A stretch of 64,000 nucleotides of DNA, from NCBI GenBank assembly GCA_021234535.1, contig CM037830.1, positions 3,384,170 through 3,448,169 on the forward strand. Reading direction: 5' to 3'. Both the position numbers and the translations under genes were made by a program. Below the pieces are notes generated by a model. It was not told the origin of the DNA and ran no database searches. It was given only the letters and a program-made list of their open reading frames with translations. The DNA is from Stichopus chloronotus (Eukaryota; Echinodermata; Holothuroidea; Aspidochirotida; Stichopodidae). Shown here piece after piece: positions 1 to 13,000 of this stretch (within the stretch, counting starts at the first letter, position 1; the number at the start of each line of letters is the position of its first letter).

Positions 1-857
1 GTTATGACCTATTCAGTGTTTAAATGACATTTTGCAAACAATCATAGTCCGTATCTAATAACTAATCTTAATACTTCTGGTTGGTTAAAGTTCCTTTGTA
101 AGGAAGTTCTAAATATCTTTGAAAACAGTTTAGTTATGATTGAAGAGATAAATAGAATGAACAGAAAAGGCTGAATCTGGTTTGTGTAAAATTAAACTTT
201 TTTACATTTTGCCTTTATGATTCCCTTTAACCCTTTGCAACTTCCCTTTTCCCCTCCCCTCTTTAACTGAAGTTAGGTAGGGACATCCATGTCACTGTGT
301 GTGCTTCTTGAGATACCAGGCTTTTATACAAAGGTTTTTCATTGCGTTCACAATTTGACCCATTGACCTCCACCAAGAGCAGCGGCTTGTTTTAATCAAT
401 GAGATACTGTAAACCTACTTGCAAATATGAGACTTTTCCAAGGGCCTTTCATTAGATATAGTGTTTAGAAGAAGGTGAACAACACACAGACAAGCCATCA
501 TGAATTCAGAGGTTAAAATTATCACAGACAATAACAACTGAATTCTTCTGGGGGGGGGGGGGCAGCCAAAGAGCTTACAGCATTATACTGTCTACGGCCC
601 ACCAATCCAAATAAAGGGTGGAGACATCTGTAATTTACGCTAGTACCTGCGTGCAAAACGATGGAAGAACCTCAGCTTTTACCACTTTTGAGGCACTTTT
701 TTGGTCAATAATTTGTAAGATGTATTACACCTATTTTTCTTCACACCTACAATGTTTGATACTCATTGACAACAAAATCAAGACCCTGACAGCATCTAAA
801 AAGAATACTAGAATGTCCAGCTAGCATGACAATATCTCTGTACATGTAATGTATAAA

Positions 858-1330
858 GTTAGCTGGGTGGAGGGTAGGGTTAGGATTGGATCGTAGGAGT
901 GTCTGTCTTGCAATTATTAGGTCCCTGGATCAAATCCTGGTGGAACCACCTTGAATTTATCTGGGGACTCAAAGATACTTGTTCAGTGAAGTTCTTTACA
1001 GAGGTGCTGAGGGGGTTACTGGTTGACTTCAATTTGGGTTCCTGTCGTCCAATTCAGGTCTTGTCAGCTTCATGTTGCTCGGTACAGCTGATGGGCTTCT
1101 GAAATGGGCAGGTCCTCCACCCCTTCCAGCCTTTAGGAAAGGGGCCTAAAGACTGGGGGATACACTCTCATCCGTAGGATGGGGACGTTAAAATGGTGGT
1201 ACTGGGAGCAGGTTTGGGTATGTATGGGATATTGAACACAGATCAAACAGAGAGGGCGAAATTTGCCGGTGTTCATCCATGATCAACATGGAATAGAATA
1301 CCTTGATGAATATTCATACTTTCTGATCCT
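858..1330 (+). repeat. SINE-like dispersed repeat, copy 1
   Basis: This stretch resembles 21178-21420 plus about 21990-22190. Shared blocks include GGATCAAATCC, a tRNA B-box-like motif followed by a hairpin-like GGTGGAACCACC, then 'tttacagaggtgctga', then 'ctttaggaaaggggcctaaa', then 'tgttcatccatgatcaacat'. A tRNA-derived SINE or the 3' portion of a larger retroelement would fit. It lies in the TRABD intron beyond exon 4. The A box and tail are not clearly resolved. Confidence 0.5.
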
Positions 1331-1989
1331 CAAATTCTGTTTTGAGATAAAAACCGAAACTCCTGTTGAACTGGTGAGATACTGTCCACATAGCATTTGG
1401 ATGGTGTCAGGAACAAAACTTCATCCACCTACTGTATATAACAATGCCCACTGTAGGCAGGGATCAGAAACCAGAGTCCTAAGTGGAACCAGAAGACCAC
1501 TAGAGCACGGGCATATGAAACAGGTGTCATCCCCCCTGCAGCCACACATATGAAACTGGTGAGCAAAAACAAAGTACTGAATGAAAATTACGCCGTACTT
1601 TTGAAGTGCTGAAGTTAAAAAGCTACTTTGTGTACTAAGTGAGTGTCGATTTGTGTAATTTGAAAAAAGTACTTTGTACAACAATAGAATACCAGGCCTC
1701 AACAATTTTCACTGCACATCTGGATGCCTAGTCATAGTCACTGAAGTCTGATTTCCACTGCTCATCCAGATATGGTCACAGTCACTGAAGTTAAATAAGT
1801 CTGTTCTTTATACCAAGTCAGTTTGCCTTCTGATTGTAACACATCTACCAGCGAAATGACCGATTCTTTGAAACCACCCAAGGAGCTCTGCTGCTAATAC
1901 ATGCCACTTGCATTGACAAAGAAAATATGCTGGTCTGTTTGGCCTTGTAAAAAGCAAAATGTAGAATACACAACATGATAGTATCTTAC

Positions 1990-2129
1990 GTTATGGAGTC
2001 TTTACTGGTCAGTAGGTACCAAGCTAATCTGAGTTTCTGCCAGACAGAGAGCGAATTCATTGCACGTTTAAGGGTTATTTGGATTGGTCTGTCCCCAAGG
2101 TGAACTTTACAACCTGGTATAGTTTGAGC
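1990..2129 (-). CDS. TRABD: TRABD exon 4
   Basis: The exon is 140 bp, starting in phase 0 after TGATTTCAG and ending in phase 2 at a consensus GTAAGA donor. It encodes [20 protein letters not shown], then [17 protein letters not shown], matching the family's LGDRPI...KRA...FWQKVRLAW stretch. The next exon (family block beginning around DVERCKQ) is not recognisable in 1-1989, so the gene continues off the left edge. Confidence 0.88.
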
Positions 2130-5100
2130 CTGAAATCAAACCAAAAAGGAAAATTGAAAAAAAAAAATAAATAAACATGTGACATTAATGATTATTCATG
2201 TGGCACACACCAAAGAAGGGTAAAACCATCTGCCAAATGTATCAAGAGGGAACACTAGCATGCAGCTAACACAGCTGTGACCACTTGACCTTGTGCAGTG
2301 CTAGTGATCACTTAGAGCTTCAGAAAGGTTGTTTCTTAACAACAATACTGATGTAGTTTTAACTTAAATGATATACTTAACAGAAGCCTCTGAAAATGAT
2401 GCATATGTATTCATTTTAATGTTTTATCTTTGTTAAGAGCACAAACAAACAAAAAAACAAAAACAAATGGCTCTGTGAATGACCACATATATAAAACAAC
2501 ACATTGCATGTTGAGGATCATCGCAAGCAGTGGGGACTACACAACCTTGCATCCCTGACAAATATGCTTTTAAAGACCAATCCTACTGACAATGATCTAT
2601 GGCAATATGCCCTTGAAAGACAGGATACATACTGGATACATTAATATTTGCTTCATCATGTTCTGCAGGTTCCCTGCACTAGAAACAGAAATAGCAAACT
2701 GCAGAGATGAGTGAAATCAGATTTCACAAAAATGTTGCTGGTATAGTCATCACTTAAGAAGACTATACCAACACACACAGTATTTTGTTAACTTCATTTT
2801 GCTAAAGATTCCTTAATCACTAAAAAAAATAATAATATTCATAACAATACTTGTCTACTAATTAAACTTTGTTACGTCCACTTTGTATAGATGTATCAAC
2901 TGTAGCAACAACAGAGTTCAGCTGTTTGAAAACTCAAAATTTCTCAACCAATTGAAGCCAAAAAGTCCTGTGAATTTGCTTTTAGATTTGGAAACATTTT
3001 TATACTATCACTACTGTCAGTCAAAATGAAATCACACTGATTCTCTTCCTAAATACACCATCACCCACACATCATCACACATAAACACACACATACCCAT
3101 ACACCATTGTACTAGGGTTGGGCATGTTATTCGACTCCTGTGGAATTTTGAAAAGTTAAAACCAAGGTCCGAAGGGCTCTGTAATTCCTTGCATGATTAT
3201 TTTAACTGTATTCCTTTTAGTCTCAACCATGGATAATCCACAATTTATCATATCCCAAAAAAGTCTTGACTCCATTTTTCCCTTAAGAATGCTGATAAGC
3301 CAAATGTACTCCACTAACATAGTACTTATCTGAACTAGAAGGCAGTATACAATGTCTTTTATCAACAGGAATGCTGGCTATTGCAGAAACCAATCAGGAA
3401 TGTTAATGACCATCAATTGGAACCTGTCTCCTCCTTCTGATGACCTATATTTTCAAAGAGGGAGTTAACTCTTAATAGCAAGCAGCCCAGCATTCTCTGA
3501 CCCGACTGACCCAAGAGGCTGAAGGTGGTTGATACAAACGAGATGGTTTGCTTATTCCAAATACAAACAATACATTGGAATATTGATAAACTTACAATAT
3601 TGTGAGAAGAATTATCTATCTTAAGAATTGAAAAACACCCATTCAGCAGCATACATAACGAAAACAAATGAATGGCAGTATAACCCCATTTGTCCCTATG
3701 AATGCTGATCAGCCAAAGGCACTGACTACCATGGTACTGTACTAATATGAAAAACCCTCAACATTGTAAAATATAATTTGTAGAAAAAACTATTGCTTTG
3801 CACAATGCAATAATTTATGGCCCATATGGCCCATTCTGAAGTTGTACCCACAAATGTTGAATACTGCAAAGGGTTCCACTACCACACCACTACCACATTG
3901 CTTTTTTGGTAAACCTTTAACATTTTAGAGCCAAATATGAAGAAAAAGAAACGTTTTGCATGATTTCATGAAATGGTCCATATGGCCAATACACTGTAGG
4001 ACTGATAATCCTGAACAACCTGAAGGAAACACTACCATAGTAGTAATGTGACACATTTCAACTTAATACCACACAATCTGTAGAAGAAGAGGTATTTTGC
4101 ATGGTTTCATAAGATGGCCCATATGACCCACTTGGACCCCAAAATCTTGAACATCCCGGGTTCCTGCCACCACAATGCTAATTTGACAAAGATTTCACAT
4201 TGTAAAACAAAATATGCAGAAAAGCATGATTTCATAAAATGGTCCATGTGGCCCCATATGGGATCAATAACCCTGGACAACCAAAAGAGCCCCTACCATA
4301 GTAGAGCAGTGACACATTTTGACTGAATACCGTACCATCTGTAGGAGAAGAAGCACTTCACATGATTTCATGAAAGGGCCCATATGGACCTTGGACCGCA
4401 AAATCCTGAACACTCAGGGTTTCACTACCACAATGCTAATTTGACACACATTTCACAATTGTACAACAAAATACGCAGAAAAGAAACACTTTGCATGATT
4501 TTATAAAATGGCACATATGGGACCAATAATCCTGAACAAACTGAAGGAACCACTACCAAGATAGTAATGTCACACAATTTCAACTTAGTACCATACAATC
4601 TGTAGGAGAAGAGACATTTTAGCATAATTTCATAAAATGGTCCATATAGCCCATTTGGACCTTGGACCTCAAAATCTTTAACACCCCAAAAGCACCAATA
4701 CCATAATGCATCCATATACTAGGTATAACCTTTGTCCAAGCTTTAGAAATTACAACTTTACAAGATATCCTGTCACCTATCGTACATCATACCCATACAT
4801 CAACAAACAGAGTTATTGTACAACCACCTACAAACACACCATCAGTTGATCACTGTCACATATACAATTACACCTACACCTCATCACATATATCACACAC
4901 AATCAAACATATACACCACACACACATCTCACCCATACACCATTATACACACCATCACCCTACACATTATCATACACATGTACACCATTGCCTGATCACC
5001 ATCACAGGCATTACCACAACATACACCATCACCCACATATGCAACATCATCTGATCACAATCACACACACAACATACATCACATACATCATTACACACAT

Positions 5101-8100
5101 ACACACCATCACCCCCATACACCATCACAACCATACACCATGATACATACAGTAGGTACACCATCACACCAATACACTATCATACAAATATCATCCCCAA
5201 ACACCATCACACACATTATCACAAGTGTGCACCATGACACACCAGACATACACCATCATCTGATCGCAATCATACACAAATCACACATGCATCACACATA
5301 CACATCATCACCTGAATACCATCACACACACACACCATCATTTTAAGTTCCTTCAGCCTTTAAAGAGGGACAACACTCTCACTTCCCACTGAACACATTA
5401 ACCACTCACTTCTCTTTGCAATTAAAATTCCAAGCATCCTTCAAAAAGGAACAAAATGATATACCTTCTTATTCCTTAAAATTGAAAACAATGCCTAAAT
5501 CATGATGCTGGCAGACATCACATTGTTATTGAAAGTACGGCTGTGGCTCCCTAAGAGCTAACCGAGACTGCATGAGTAGAGGAGTGCTCACCTCTTTGAA
5601 GGCTCTTCGAAACTCTCCCCCTGGGGCCATACCTAGTTCTTTGGTGAGATGAGCTGACATGGAGAGTAATAATAGCTGCATGACACCTCCAATTACGCCA
5701 CTCTGAGAAAATGATTTAAGAAGAATAAAAGATGTATGGAGATACACAGCATTGATGGAATACCATCCGATACCTGAAGCTGAAAATAAGTTGTGCGACT
5801 GTCAACTCCATCAATCCTTTTCCTTTAGTTTTGTTGTCTCTTGCATGTCGGCTACAGTTGTTCTTTTGTTACACTGAGAAACATACCTGCTATGTTCTCC
5901 ACCAGCTGACAACCTAGTAAGATATAGGTTACTAGGATATTAATGGAAAACACATTCCGACCAGTTGACGATATGTAGGCATGCATATAACCTGGTGTTG
6001 GCAAAACTGAAGATTTATCACCACAACCTCTTTCTTTTCAAGATTATGGGAGGAAAGACAGGCCAAATCAAACTTGGGAAGGATGGGAAGGAGGGTGGGG
6101 AGGATGGGAAGGAGGGTGGGGAGGAGGGTGGGGAGGAGAGGATGGGGAGGAGGGTGGGGAGGAGGATGGGGAGGAGGGTGGGGAGGATGGGGAGGAGAGG
6201 ATGGGGAGGAGGGTGGGGAGGAGGATGGGAAGGAGAGGATGGGGAGGAGGGTGGGGAGGATGGGGAGGAGGGTGGGGGATGGGGAGGAGAGGATGGGGAG
6301 GAGGGTGGGAAGGATGGGGAGGAGGGTGGGGAGGAGGATGGGAAGGAGAGGATGGGGAGGAGGGTGGGGGGATGGGGAGGAGGATGGGGAGGAGGGTGGG
6401 AGAGGATTCAGATTTAAGGAGCAAAAATATTAGTTCAAACAACAATCTCAAATTTTAATCCACTGTACTGCAATCTAGTGAATTAAACCCCTTTACATTG
6501 CAAAGACGGAGGACAATTTCTTGCAGCAGACATGAAATAACAAAGTTTGCCAAAAAATTTGTACTTTGTTTCCAAAGAGACAATTTCATTAGCCATGCAT
6601 TGCAGATAATAAAATGATGCCCTAGAGGTGTTACTTTCACTTCATTGGCTCTTGAGAGTTTCAAAAAAGCAATTGACAGCTGAGAATGTGTAAAGATTAT
6701 GTTAGTTAAAGCAGCCTGTTAGTTAAAGCAGCCTAAACAAAGTTAATGCAGCCTGGGTAATTTGGAATATGTATTTTATGACTAGATTTTTTTCTATGAT
6801 TATCACACTTAAATCTGAGAGCCTCATGGAGGCCGTCTCCATTGGTAATAATTTGTCATGAATATGATGATTGTATACATCCATAATGTAAAAGACAGTG
6901 CCATACATCGTTGCTACCCAAATGGTGGCCAATCCCTAAAGGAATGTCCAACTTAGTCTTATGTGTACTCTGTTGCATTTAAAGTAATGTTGAATGGATG
7001 GATGCATAGATCCGGATAAATGGATGGATGGATGGATGGATGGATGAATGGATGGATGGATGATGGATGGATGAATGGATGATAGACGGACGGATGGATG
7101 ATAGATGGATGGATGGAGATGTTGAAGGGTATGTTCTGTCATACCTGTTGTATTGACTGTCTGAGTTTTGCAGCATTGAGATTCTGTGCTTCTTCTAAAA
7201 GAGTCTCCTCGTCTAAACTTAATATACTGAGTCTACTTTTACACAGTTCTAATACAACTATATCTGGTTGCACTGCTTGGATGGTCTGTGGAAGAATGCA
7301 GAATGGATCATAAAATGAGAATCAAGGCAACACATTACAGGGTAGGTAAGACATCATTGACTGAGTGAGCACAGAGGTCAAACACCAACAAGGGTTGACA
7401 TATCAATGCCTTTCTCTAAATAATTAGCATCATGTATCATTCTTATACTGTAGTAAAATTCTTAACTTCTCAGACCTTGCTAATACTTCACTACATACAA
7501 CAATTTAGCTGAAGATATGGACATTTAAGTATTCATCAGAAAGGCACTTATAAACAGTCCAAAAGTTTTTAATTGATGTTATGAGTCAGTGTGCCAACTT
7601 TTTGAAGACTGAAACAATTGCTGTGGTAGTACTGTACAATGTAATGTGCACGAATTCTAACATACTCAGTACTCACTGTAATCTATAGGCTGGTCAGGTC
7701 ATACTTTTTGTTGACAAGAAACACTTAACAAACTAAACGATACGAGAACTATTGATAAGGATAAACATTACACCAGCCAGCTACTGAATTCTTCACCCTC
7801 AGAGCAATACACTGTTTGTCAATTTTACACAAGATACACAACCATGAACTGAGAAGCCTTCACATACATCATGCATCAGATTTGTAGAATCAGTGAAGCC
7901 TTCCTGATGACAACATTTAAAATATTCCCTATAAAACTAAAATCAAAAGTTTGTGTAATTCAAAGTTTTCTATTGAGTTAACGTCCTATTCAGTGCACAC
8001 AGAATTTCTACGAAATTCAATTTCAGGAGACCATTCTGCCAGAGGGTTTGTACAGTAAAACTAATCAGCACTCTAGGATAAAAATAACAAAATAGAAATA

Positions 8101-10017
8101 AAAATGTTCCTACATATTCAAAAGTGTACCCAACAACTGACTATACAGGTATTTCTAATAGTTTTAATAAAGCTATAAAAAGTACTGTACCATGGTCTAC
8201 TTGTCTGAAAATGAATAAACAGAACACATAAACACATAATGGTTTCAGTGTTAATTAATGGGGATTTCTTCTGAATCTGACATATTGCAGAGCTCACTAA
8301 ACATCACAAATGAGGGTGAAATTTCTAATTAAACAAAAACTTGAGCCTAGAAAGACCTGAATCTTGTCTGCATCAAGACATTTATTGGGAGCTTCACTTT
8401 CCACTCACAATTTGATAAGCCATTTTTGTGTCACCATTGATATACCACCATCACTGTACTATAGCACCATTCACTGGACCTCCAACAACCAAGCAAGGAT
8501 GATTGTTCAATATGTCAAGCAGACAAATATATAAGTCATCACTTTCAGGGAAATTTAATTTATAATACATCATCAAGCTAATATTTTCTGTAAAGGGCCC
8601 TGGCTGACTCATACTTACTGAACAACTCGAAAGCAAAATCTAAATAATAAAGACTGCAAATTTATTTGATTCATTGCTGAAATCTAATATTACAAATCAC
8701 TATAAATGATAGCCCCTTACACTGTCGGTTCTTTTAAAATCACAGGATTGTCTAACTACTGTACTTGCTTAAAATGAATACGTAGTTTGGTGAGCACTTG
8801 TGCAAAGCACTATGCACTTATGGTGCATGACAATATATAACTGCCACTTGACAATGTAGAGTAGGTTTGGAGAGAACCTCATCTGGGAGTAATGTTCATC
8901 AGTACTGTCCTTGCCTGATAATTAATACTTTCAAATTTATGGGAATATTACTCAAAACACTGTTACTGGAAGAAATTAATCATGAAAATATTCACAACGA
9001 CATCACCTGTGGCAACGATTCCCAGTGAAGTGTATCATGCATCATATGGTAGAAACCAGGCTGGCCTACTTTGTATAACAGAGTATAGTTTGAGAGAGTG
9101 AGTGTATGTGACTTGTTGTCTCATGATTACAACCACACTGACAAAAAAATATTAGAGGCAACTTCTTTTTAAAAATCTTTTCAAATGAAGATTATCATAT
9201 GATGGAAAACAAAATACAGTATAAGTTTCCTAATTTATAAACATGTCCACAATATTCTCCATCAACTGCTATTGTGCATGTATACATCTGGCCTCAAGTT
9301 TGATCAAACCACAAAATTAGACAAAAATGAAGGGCAAATACCTCTGAGACATCTTTCTGGCTCTTTTCACTGAAGTGAGCGGTTCCAACTAGATACAGCC
9401 GAGATCCTGTGGGTGTGACCAGCTTTGTGACAGTGTCTGGTAATTCAGGGTTATCCTGACGTTTCAGTTCTCTCATTCTTATCAACTCTACTTCATCCAT
9501 CGTATCCTCCTGACCCGAGGATTCGTCTGAATCTAAGTCGTACTCAGCGTCGCTCTCGTCACTGTTCCCTCCCACACTTTTCACTGTGTCTTCCTCTTCA
9601 TCTGTGTTTACATGGTAACTGCCTGTCTCGCTGGCACTGTCGTCTCCCAGTTCATTGTCCGCTATCACCGCGTCACCGTTTGCCAAACCAGGCGGGTTCT
9701 CATCACCTCCGACGTTTCTCTCCTCCTCCTCCAAGTCTGCGTCGATGTCGTCTTCGTCCTCTGAACTGAATCTTTCACCGTTCCCTAACCTATCAGTTTG
9801 GTTCTAGCTTTCTGAACTTCCCTTGTTCAAGAGTAACTGACTCATTCATCTCAACCTCTGCCTTCCTTGGAGAATAGCTTCCTTCATCACTGAGGCTGTC
9901 ACATTCACTGCCTCTGTCGCTCTTCATCTCGTAACTGCCTTCCCTGAGTCCATCCTCATCTTCGCTACCATCTAGCTTATCCTCATTGTAACCCAGACCT
10001 TCCGTGTCTTGAGCCAT
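1990..10017 (-). CDS. TRABD: TRABD-like TraB-domain protein gene, 5' four coding exons (3' end outside window)
   Basis: Four exons on the minus strand join in phase into a protein matching animal TraB domain-containing protein (TRABD), a relative of the TIKI/TraB superfamily. The family's conserved GTAHFS block lies in exon 1, the PDIVVLELC block with its conserved Glu in exon 2, the GMAPGGEFR block in exon 3 and the LGDRPI...LKRA block in exon 4. The N-terminal ~190 residues are a long Ser/Asp/Glu-rich, probably disordered tail; I recall the human protein having a much shorter one. The biochemical role of TRABD is poorly defined; the TraB fold is related to metalloprotease-like TIKI domains, but I do not infer an activity. 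The later exons, including the GMGH-type motif and C-terminal hydrophobic region, are not in the window. About 358 codons are seen. Exon 1 has a one-base frame break near 9796-9806. The nearest neighbour is HAL, divergently oriented about 21 kb away. Confidence 0.88.
2130..3789. other. TRABD intron 3, part without recognisable features
   Basis: AT-rich intronic sequence between exon 4 and the tandem array. I see only short A runs and no conserved coding signal; the 60-90 codon open frames here are compatible with chance. Confidence 0.6.
3790..4720. repeat. Imperfect tandem array, unit about 133 bp (about 7 units), TRABD intron 3
   Basis: Recurrent landmarks such as 'tttgcatgatttcataaaat' followed by 'ggcccatatggccca' recur near 3795, 3953, 4092, 4223, 4361, 4492 and 4622. 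Other landmarks recur in step: 'accactaccatagtagtaat', 'tgacacatttcaactta' and 'caatctgtagaagaag'. Units are diverged by roughly a fifth of positions by eye. The same family recurs at 14130-14900. Confidence 0.75.
4780..5342. repeat. CA/CATCA-rich low-complexity tract
   Basis: This is an almost uninterrupted stretch of degenerate CACACA, CACCATCA and CATACAC words, A/C-rich on the plus strand. Open frames in it on either strand are composition artefacts. It lies in TRABD intron 3. Confidence 0.85.
5592..5702 (-). CDS. TRABD: TRABD exon 3
   Basis: This exon has 37 codons, phase 0 at both ends, with acceptor TTTTCTCAG and a consensus donor GTGAGC. It encodes a Met/Leu-rich helix ([19 protein letters not shown]) followed by the highly conserved [14 protein letters not shown]. 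Among the TRABD exons it is the strongest match to the family. Confidence 0.93.
6070..6411. repeat. Purine-rich minisatellite (GGGGAGGA/GGGTGGGGA words)
   Basis: About 340 bp of pure-purine plus-strand sequence (apart from regular T in GGAT/GGGT) is built from GGATGGGGAGGAGGGTGGGG-like units. Runs of three to five G spaced by one to four bases make the strand a strong G-quadruplex candidate. It lies in TRABD intron 2; the transcript strand is C-rich. Long open frames across it (Gly/Glu/Arg on plus, Pro/Ser on minus) are artefacts. Confidence 0.9.
6990..7125. repeat. TGGA/GATG tetranucleotide microsatellite
   Basis: A run of TGGA repeats with GAATGG, GATAGA and CGGA interruptions starts just 3' of TRABD exon 2 on the transcript (intron 2), ending within about 20 bp of the splice donor at 7144. 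Confidence 0.9.
7145..7285 (-). CDS. TRABD: TRABD exon 2
   Basis: This exon has 47 codons, phase 0 at both ends, between acceptor CTTCCACAG (read on the minus strand) and donor GTATGA. It encodes [20 protein letters not shown] and then a helical segment with [14 protein letters not shown]. This matches the family block after GTAHFS, with the conserved Glu in VVLELC. The TGGA microsatellite abuts its donor side. Confidence 0.9.
7286..9341. other. TRABD intron 1
   Basis: About 2.06 kb of AT-rich sequence separates exon 1 from exon 2. No element or RNA gene is recognised. Confidence 0.7.
9342..10017 (-). CDS. TRABD: TRABD exon 1 (acidic N-terminal tail plus GTAHFS block), with a one-base frame break
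   Basis: The first true ATG is at 10017-10015 (protein begins MAQDTEG). An upstream in-frame TTG at 10032 is not a likely start. A pyrimidine-rich stretch ending TGTTTGCAG finishes at 10050, so a 5'UTR exon probably lies farther right. The frame from 10017 ends at TGA 9795-9793. A second open frame, one base out, resumes there and runs through [12 protein letters not shown] and [15 protein letters not shown] to a GTATTT donor at 9341. The exon is 676 bp; removing one base gives exactly 225 codons and the phase-0 end needed by exon 2. Both halves have the same Asp/Glu/Ser-rich composition and share GSY-type phrases, so I read them as one exon. An alternative in-frame Met lies at 9500 (MDEVELIRM), close to where family homology begins. 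Confidence 0.8.
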
Positions 10018-10050
10018 TGACGATATCTTCAAACCACCATTTAAACATTC

Positions 10051-13000
10051 TGCAAACAGATAAACAAGGAATCTTGAAGGTAAATAATCTCTTCATCAGC
10101 ATTCCATTCCAGCTGGGTTTAAAGGAGTCCATCATGTTCAAAATTCAGCAAGTATCACCAGATCTGAATGAAAAAAAACTAGGTCACTAAACCTAGTCAA
10201 AATGTTTGCAACATCATCAACTAGTTGTGAATGCAGCATAAATCACAACTTAAAGGAGCACAAATCAAGAAACAAGATCATCGTCATCACAGATGTAATA
10301 AATTTTTTGGCGATTGTTCAAGACACCTTCCAACACATTTCTATTCCTTTCATCATAAACACTTACTGAAGGAGAACTTCCCTTTCATGATGAGATGATA
10401 ATATAAGGAACAAATAGTCCTTTAAGTATTTTAATGAAGGTGATTAGTTTGGTATGTATCATAAGCTGCTGGTGGATTTAGGGCCCTCCTAGCTCTATGG
10501 GTTCAGCTAACAACAGTATATACACATGATGTGTTCATGCCAACATTAACTGTCACATAAAATACCAAGGCAGGGTACAATGACATCATTAAAATTCCAC
10601 GTCACTGAACATTTACTGATGACCGAGCTACGCCAATTTTGATAACTTTCAACAGCCCACGTAATACTGCATACTTAATGATCAGGAGAACATAGTCATA
10701 CCAGGAAATTTATACATGAAACTTTCAGCCCATCTGTCACTGTTTGGAGTGCCCTCAGTTGCCATGTTAACTGACTTGAACAACCACTGATACCAACATA
10801 CTCTACTACATACCAAAGGATTTTGTGCAGTCACATATTGCTTAAGGTTATTACAATTGCCTTGATTATCAGTAAATGTAGTTGTCAGCTGTGGATACTT
10901 TTGGACCGGAGGACAAGATGAGATCACAGAAGTCAGTCATTCAGACTTTCATTCTATTGTACTAATGTACCATATATTAGTCCTTCGTTTATCATAATTT
11001 ATCGTCATAATGCTTCTTAAGCTTATATTAGTTGATACTGACACAAATGTAAATGTTTACGTACTTTGTGTGTGATGCTGATGTTGTCCTGTGCGATACA
11101 TTACAACTACGACCAGAATACAGAGATGTAATGTGATGTTCATGATGAACAGTGTGGCATCTGCATATATGTATACTAACTCAGAAAGGGGGGAGGGGAT
11201 AAACACACTTCACTTTAGCACTGTATAACAGCAAAGAACATTGATATGGTAGGACAATACATTTAAAATGATAGACATGGGTAGTGGACCACAACTGATT
11301 ACCTCATTGACAAATTTCTCGTTTCCAGTTAATAACATCAGCATGATGGGTGATTCCAGACTTCTGATCCCACATGCATGTACTGTAACCACAAAAAAGC
11401 CAAAGGATTTCTGGCAGGAATTATTACCACATACAAATTATGTATATTATGTTTTATGTATCCATCCATCCTTCTCTTTTTAGATATCGTATTTACCAGA
11501 AAACAAAATGCTGTTCTTCCACTGTATGCAAAGATGTACACACTAAATATGTGATCAGCTAAGGCCTTCACTTCAGGATAAATCATATCATTTACATATT
11601 TTTTTTTTATTTGATGCAAATGACAACCTATTTTTGACTTCCACCAAAAATGGGCAGCATGTAATTAATGAAGATAATGTGGAACACATACTGTACATAT
11701 CAAATTAGTGATAGTAGCCCTCTAAAGGTGAGATATCATGTTTTCAAGATTATGTAACTGACTCAGGATGACCCTAAATGACCTTTCATGTCCACCTTTG
11801 TGACCTTACATGACACACTTGCTGTACACAAACAGAGATTAGTAATTGTAAGCTTCTCTTCTTGAGATATTGTGCTTTACAGTCTTACACCTAGAAACCT
11901 CAAATGACCTGCTCAGTAAGACTGACCTACAAACTGTGGCAAACATGAGACCGATCCAAACTTCTGTTCTTGAAATACTGTGCTTACATGCTGGGCATAA
12001 CAAACATGCAGATATGCACACACATCCAAACACACACCCACTGTGATTGCAAAAGTTACGATTGGCATCAAAATCCAAACTTCTGTTCAGTTACTTTATC
12101 ATCAGATCAACGTCTTTATTTGAAGCATCAATTTTCCAGTCAAGCTTTATTAGTCTTTGAAGATTTTTCCAACTGTAACAAGACATTCTCAAATAGTTTC
12201 ATGACTTGATTTGGACACTGAAGACAATCCATGATCAAATCAAGCTTCAAGATTCATTCCTACATGAGCTCTGAAATCACATGTAGCCTATAGGTGGACT
12301 GGATAAAGAGTGTCACTGAAAATGCAAAAATAAAGGAACCTCTCTGAAAATTATTTTAAGTTACCATGGACCTAAAAGTAGCCATCATTGATGTTGGACT
12401 TCTGTTTATGTATTAATGATAGTGTGATGTGTGACAGTTAGTCTACTCCAAGTAACAAAAGTATCTAAAACTGTTAAAATGCTGGTCTCATGTTACATAT
12501 GATTTCACTGTTTTTACATCAGTGTTTCCTCAGATATCCATTTTCAGTAAACATATTCAATATGAGATATTGTGAATCACTTGAAAGATCTAATATCATG
12601 GAACTGTGCACACAGTAGGACACTGTACTATTGCTCTACAACCATATTTTCCCCACAAACATCAATGTGTCAAACTGCTAAGTCATGACTGAAAAAAATG
12701 ACGAGTCAAAATTTACTTAAATTCTCCATCACCTTTGAAAGGAAAGTATTGAAATTGATACTGTGCCTTTTTCTCCATGAGTTAAAATTTTTTTTGCTAC
12801 ATGCACAATGCTTTACTTCGCATGACATCATAGGCACTACAGTATCTCCAAAATTTAGGAAACCACAGTAGTAACTACTGTATATGAAGGAGATTTACTC
12901 CTGTACAGAGTAGCATTTACAGACAATGCACTGTAGAAGCAACTCTCCAGTATGCCATGTTATCAATTCAATATCATACTGTAATACTGTTAATATGTAT

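Noticed and set aside
4780..5342. His/Thr- or Cys/Val-rich small proteins
   Set aside because: Translation of the CA-rich low-complexity tract.
5965..6458. Open frames of 85-150 codons on both strands, rich in Gly/Glu/Arg or Pro/Ser
   Set aside because: They are translations of the purine-rich minisatellite, open in several frames at once, with no homology outside the repeat.
10018..10032. Start of TRABD at 10032
   Set aside because: That codon is TTG; the first ATG in frame is at 10017.
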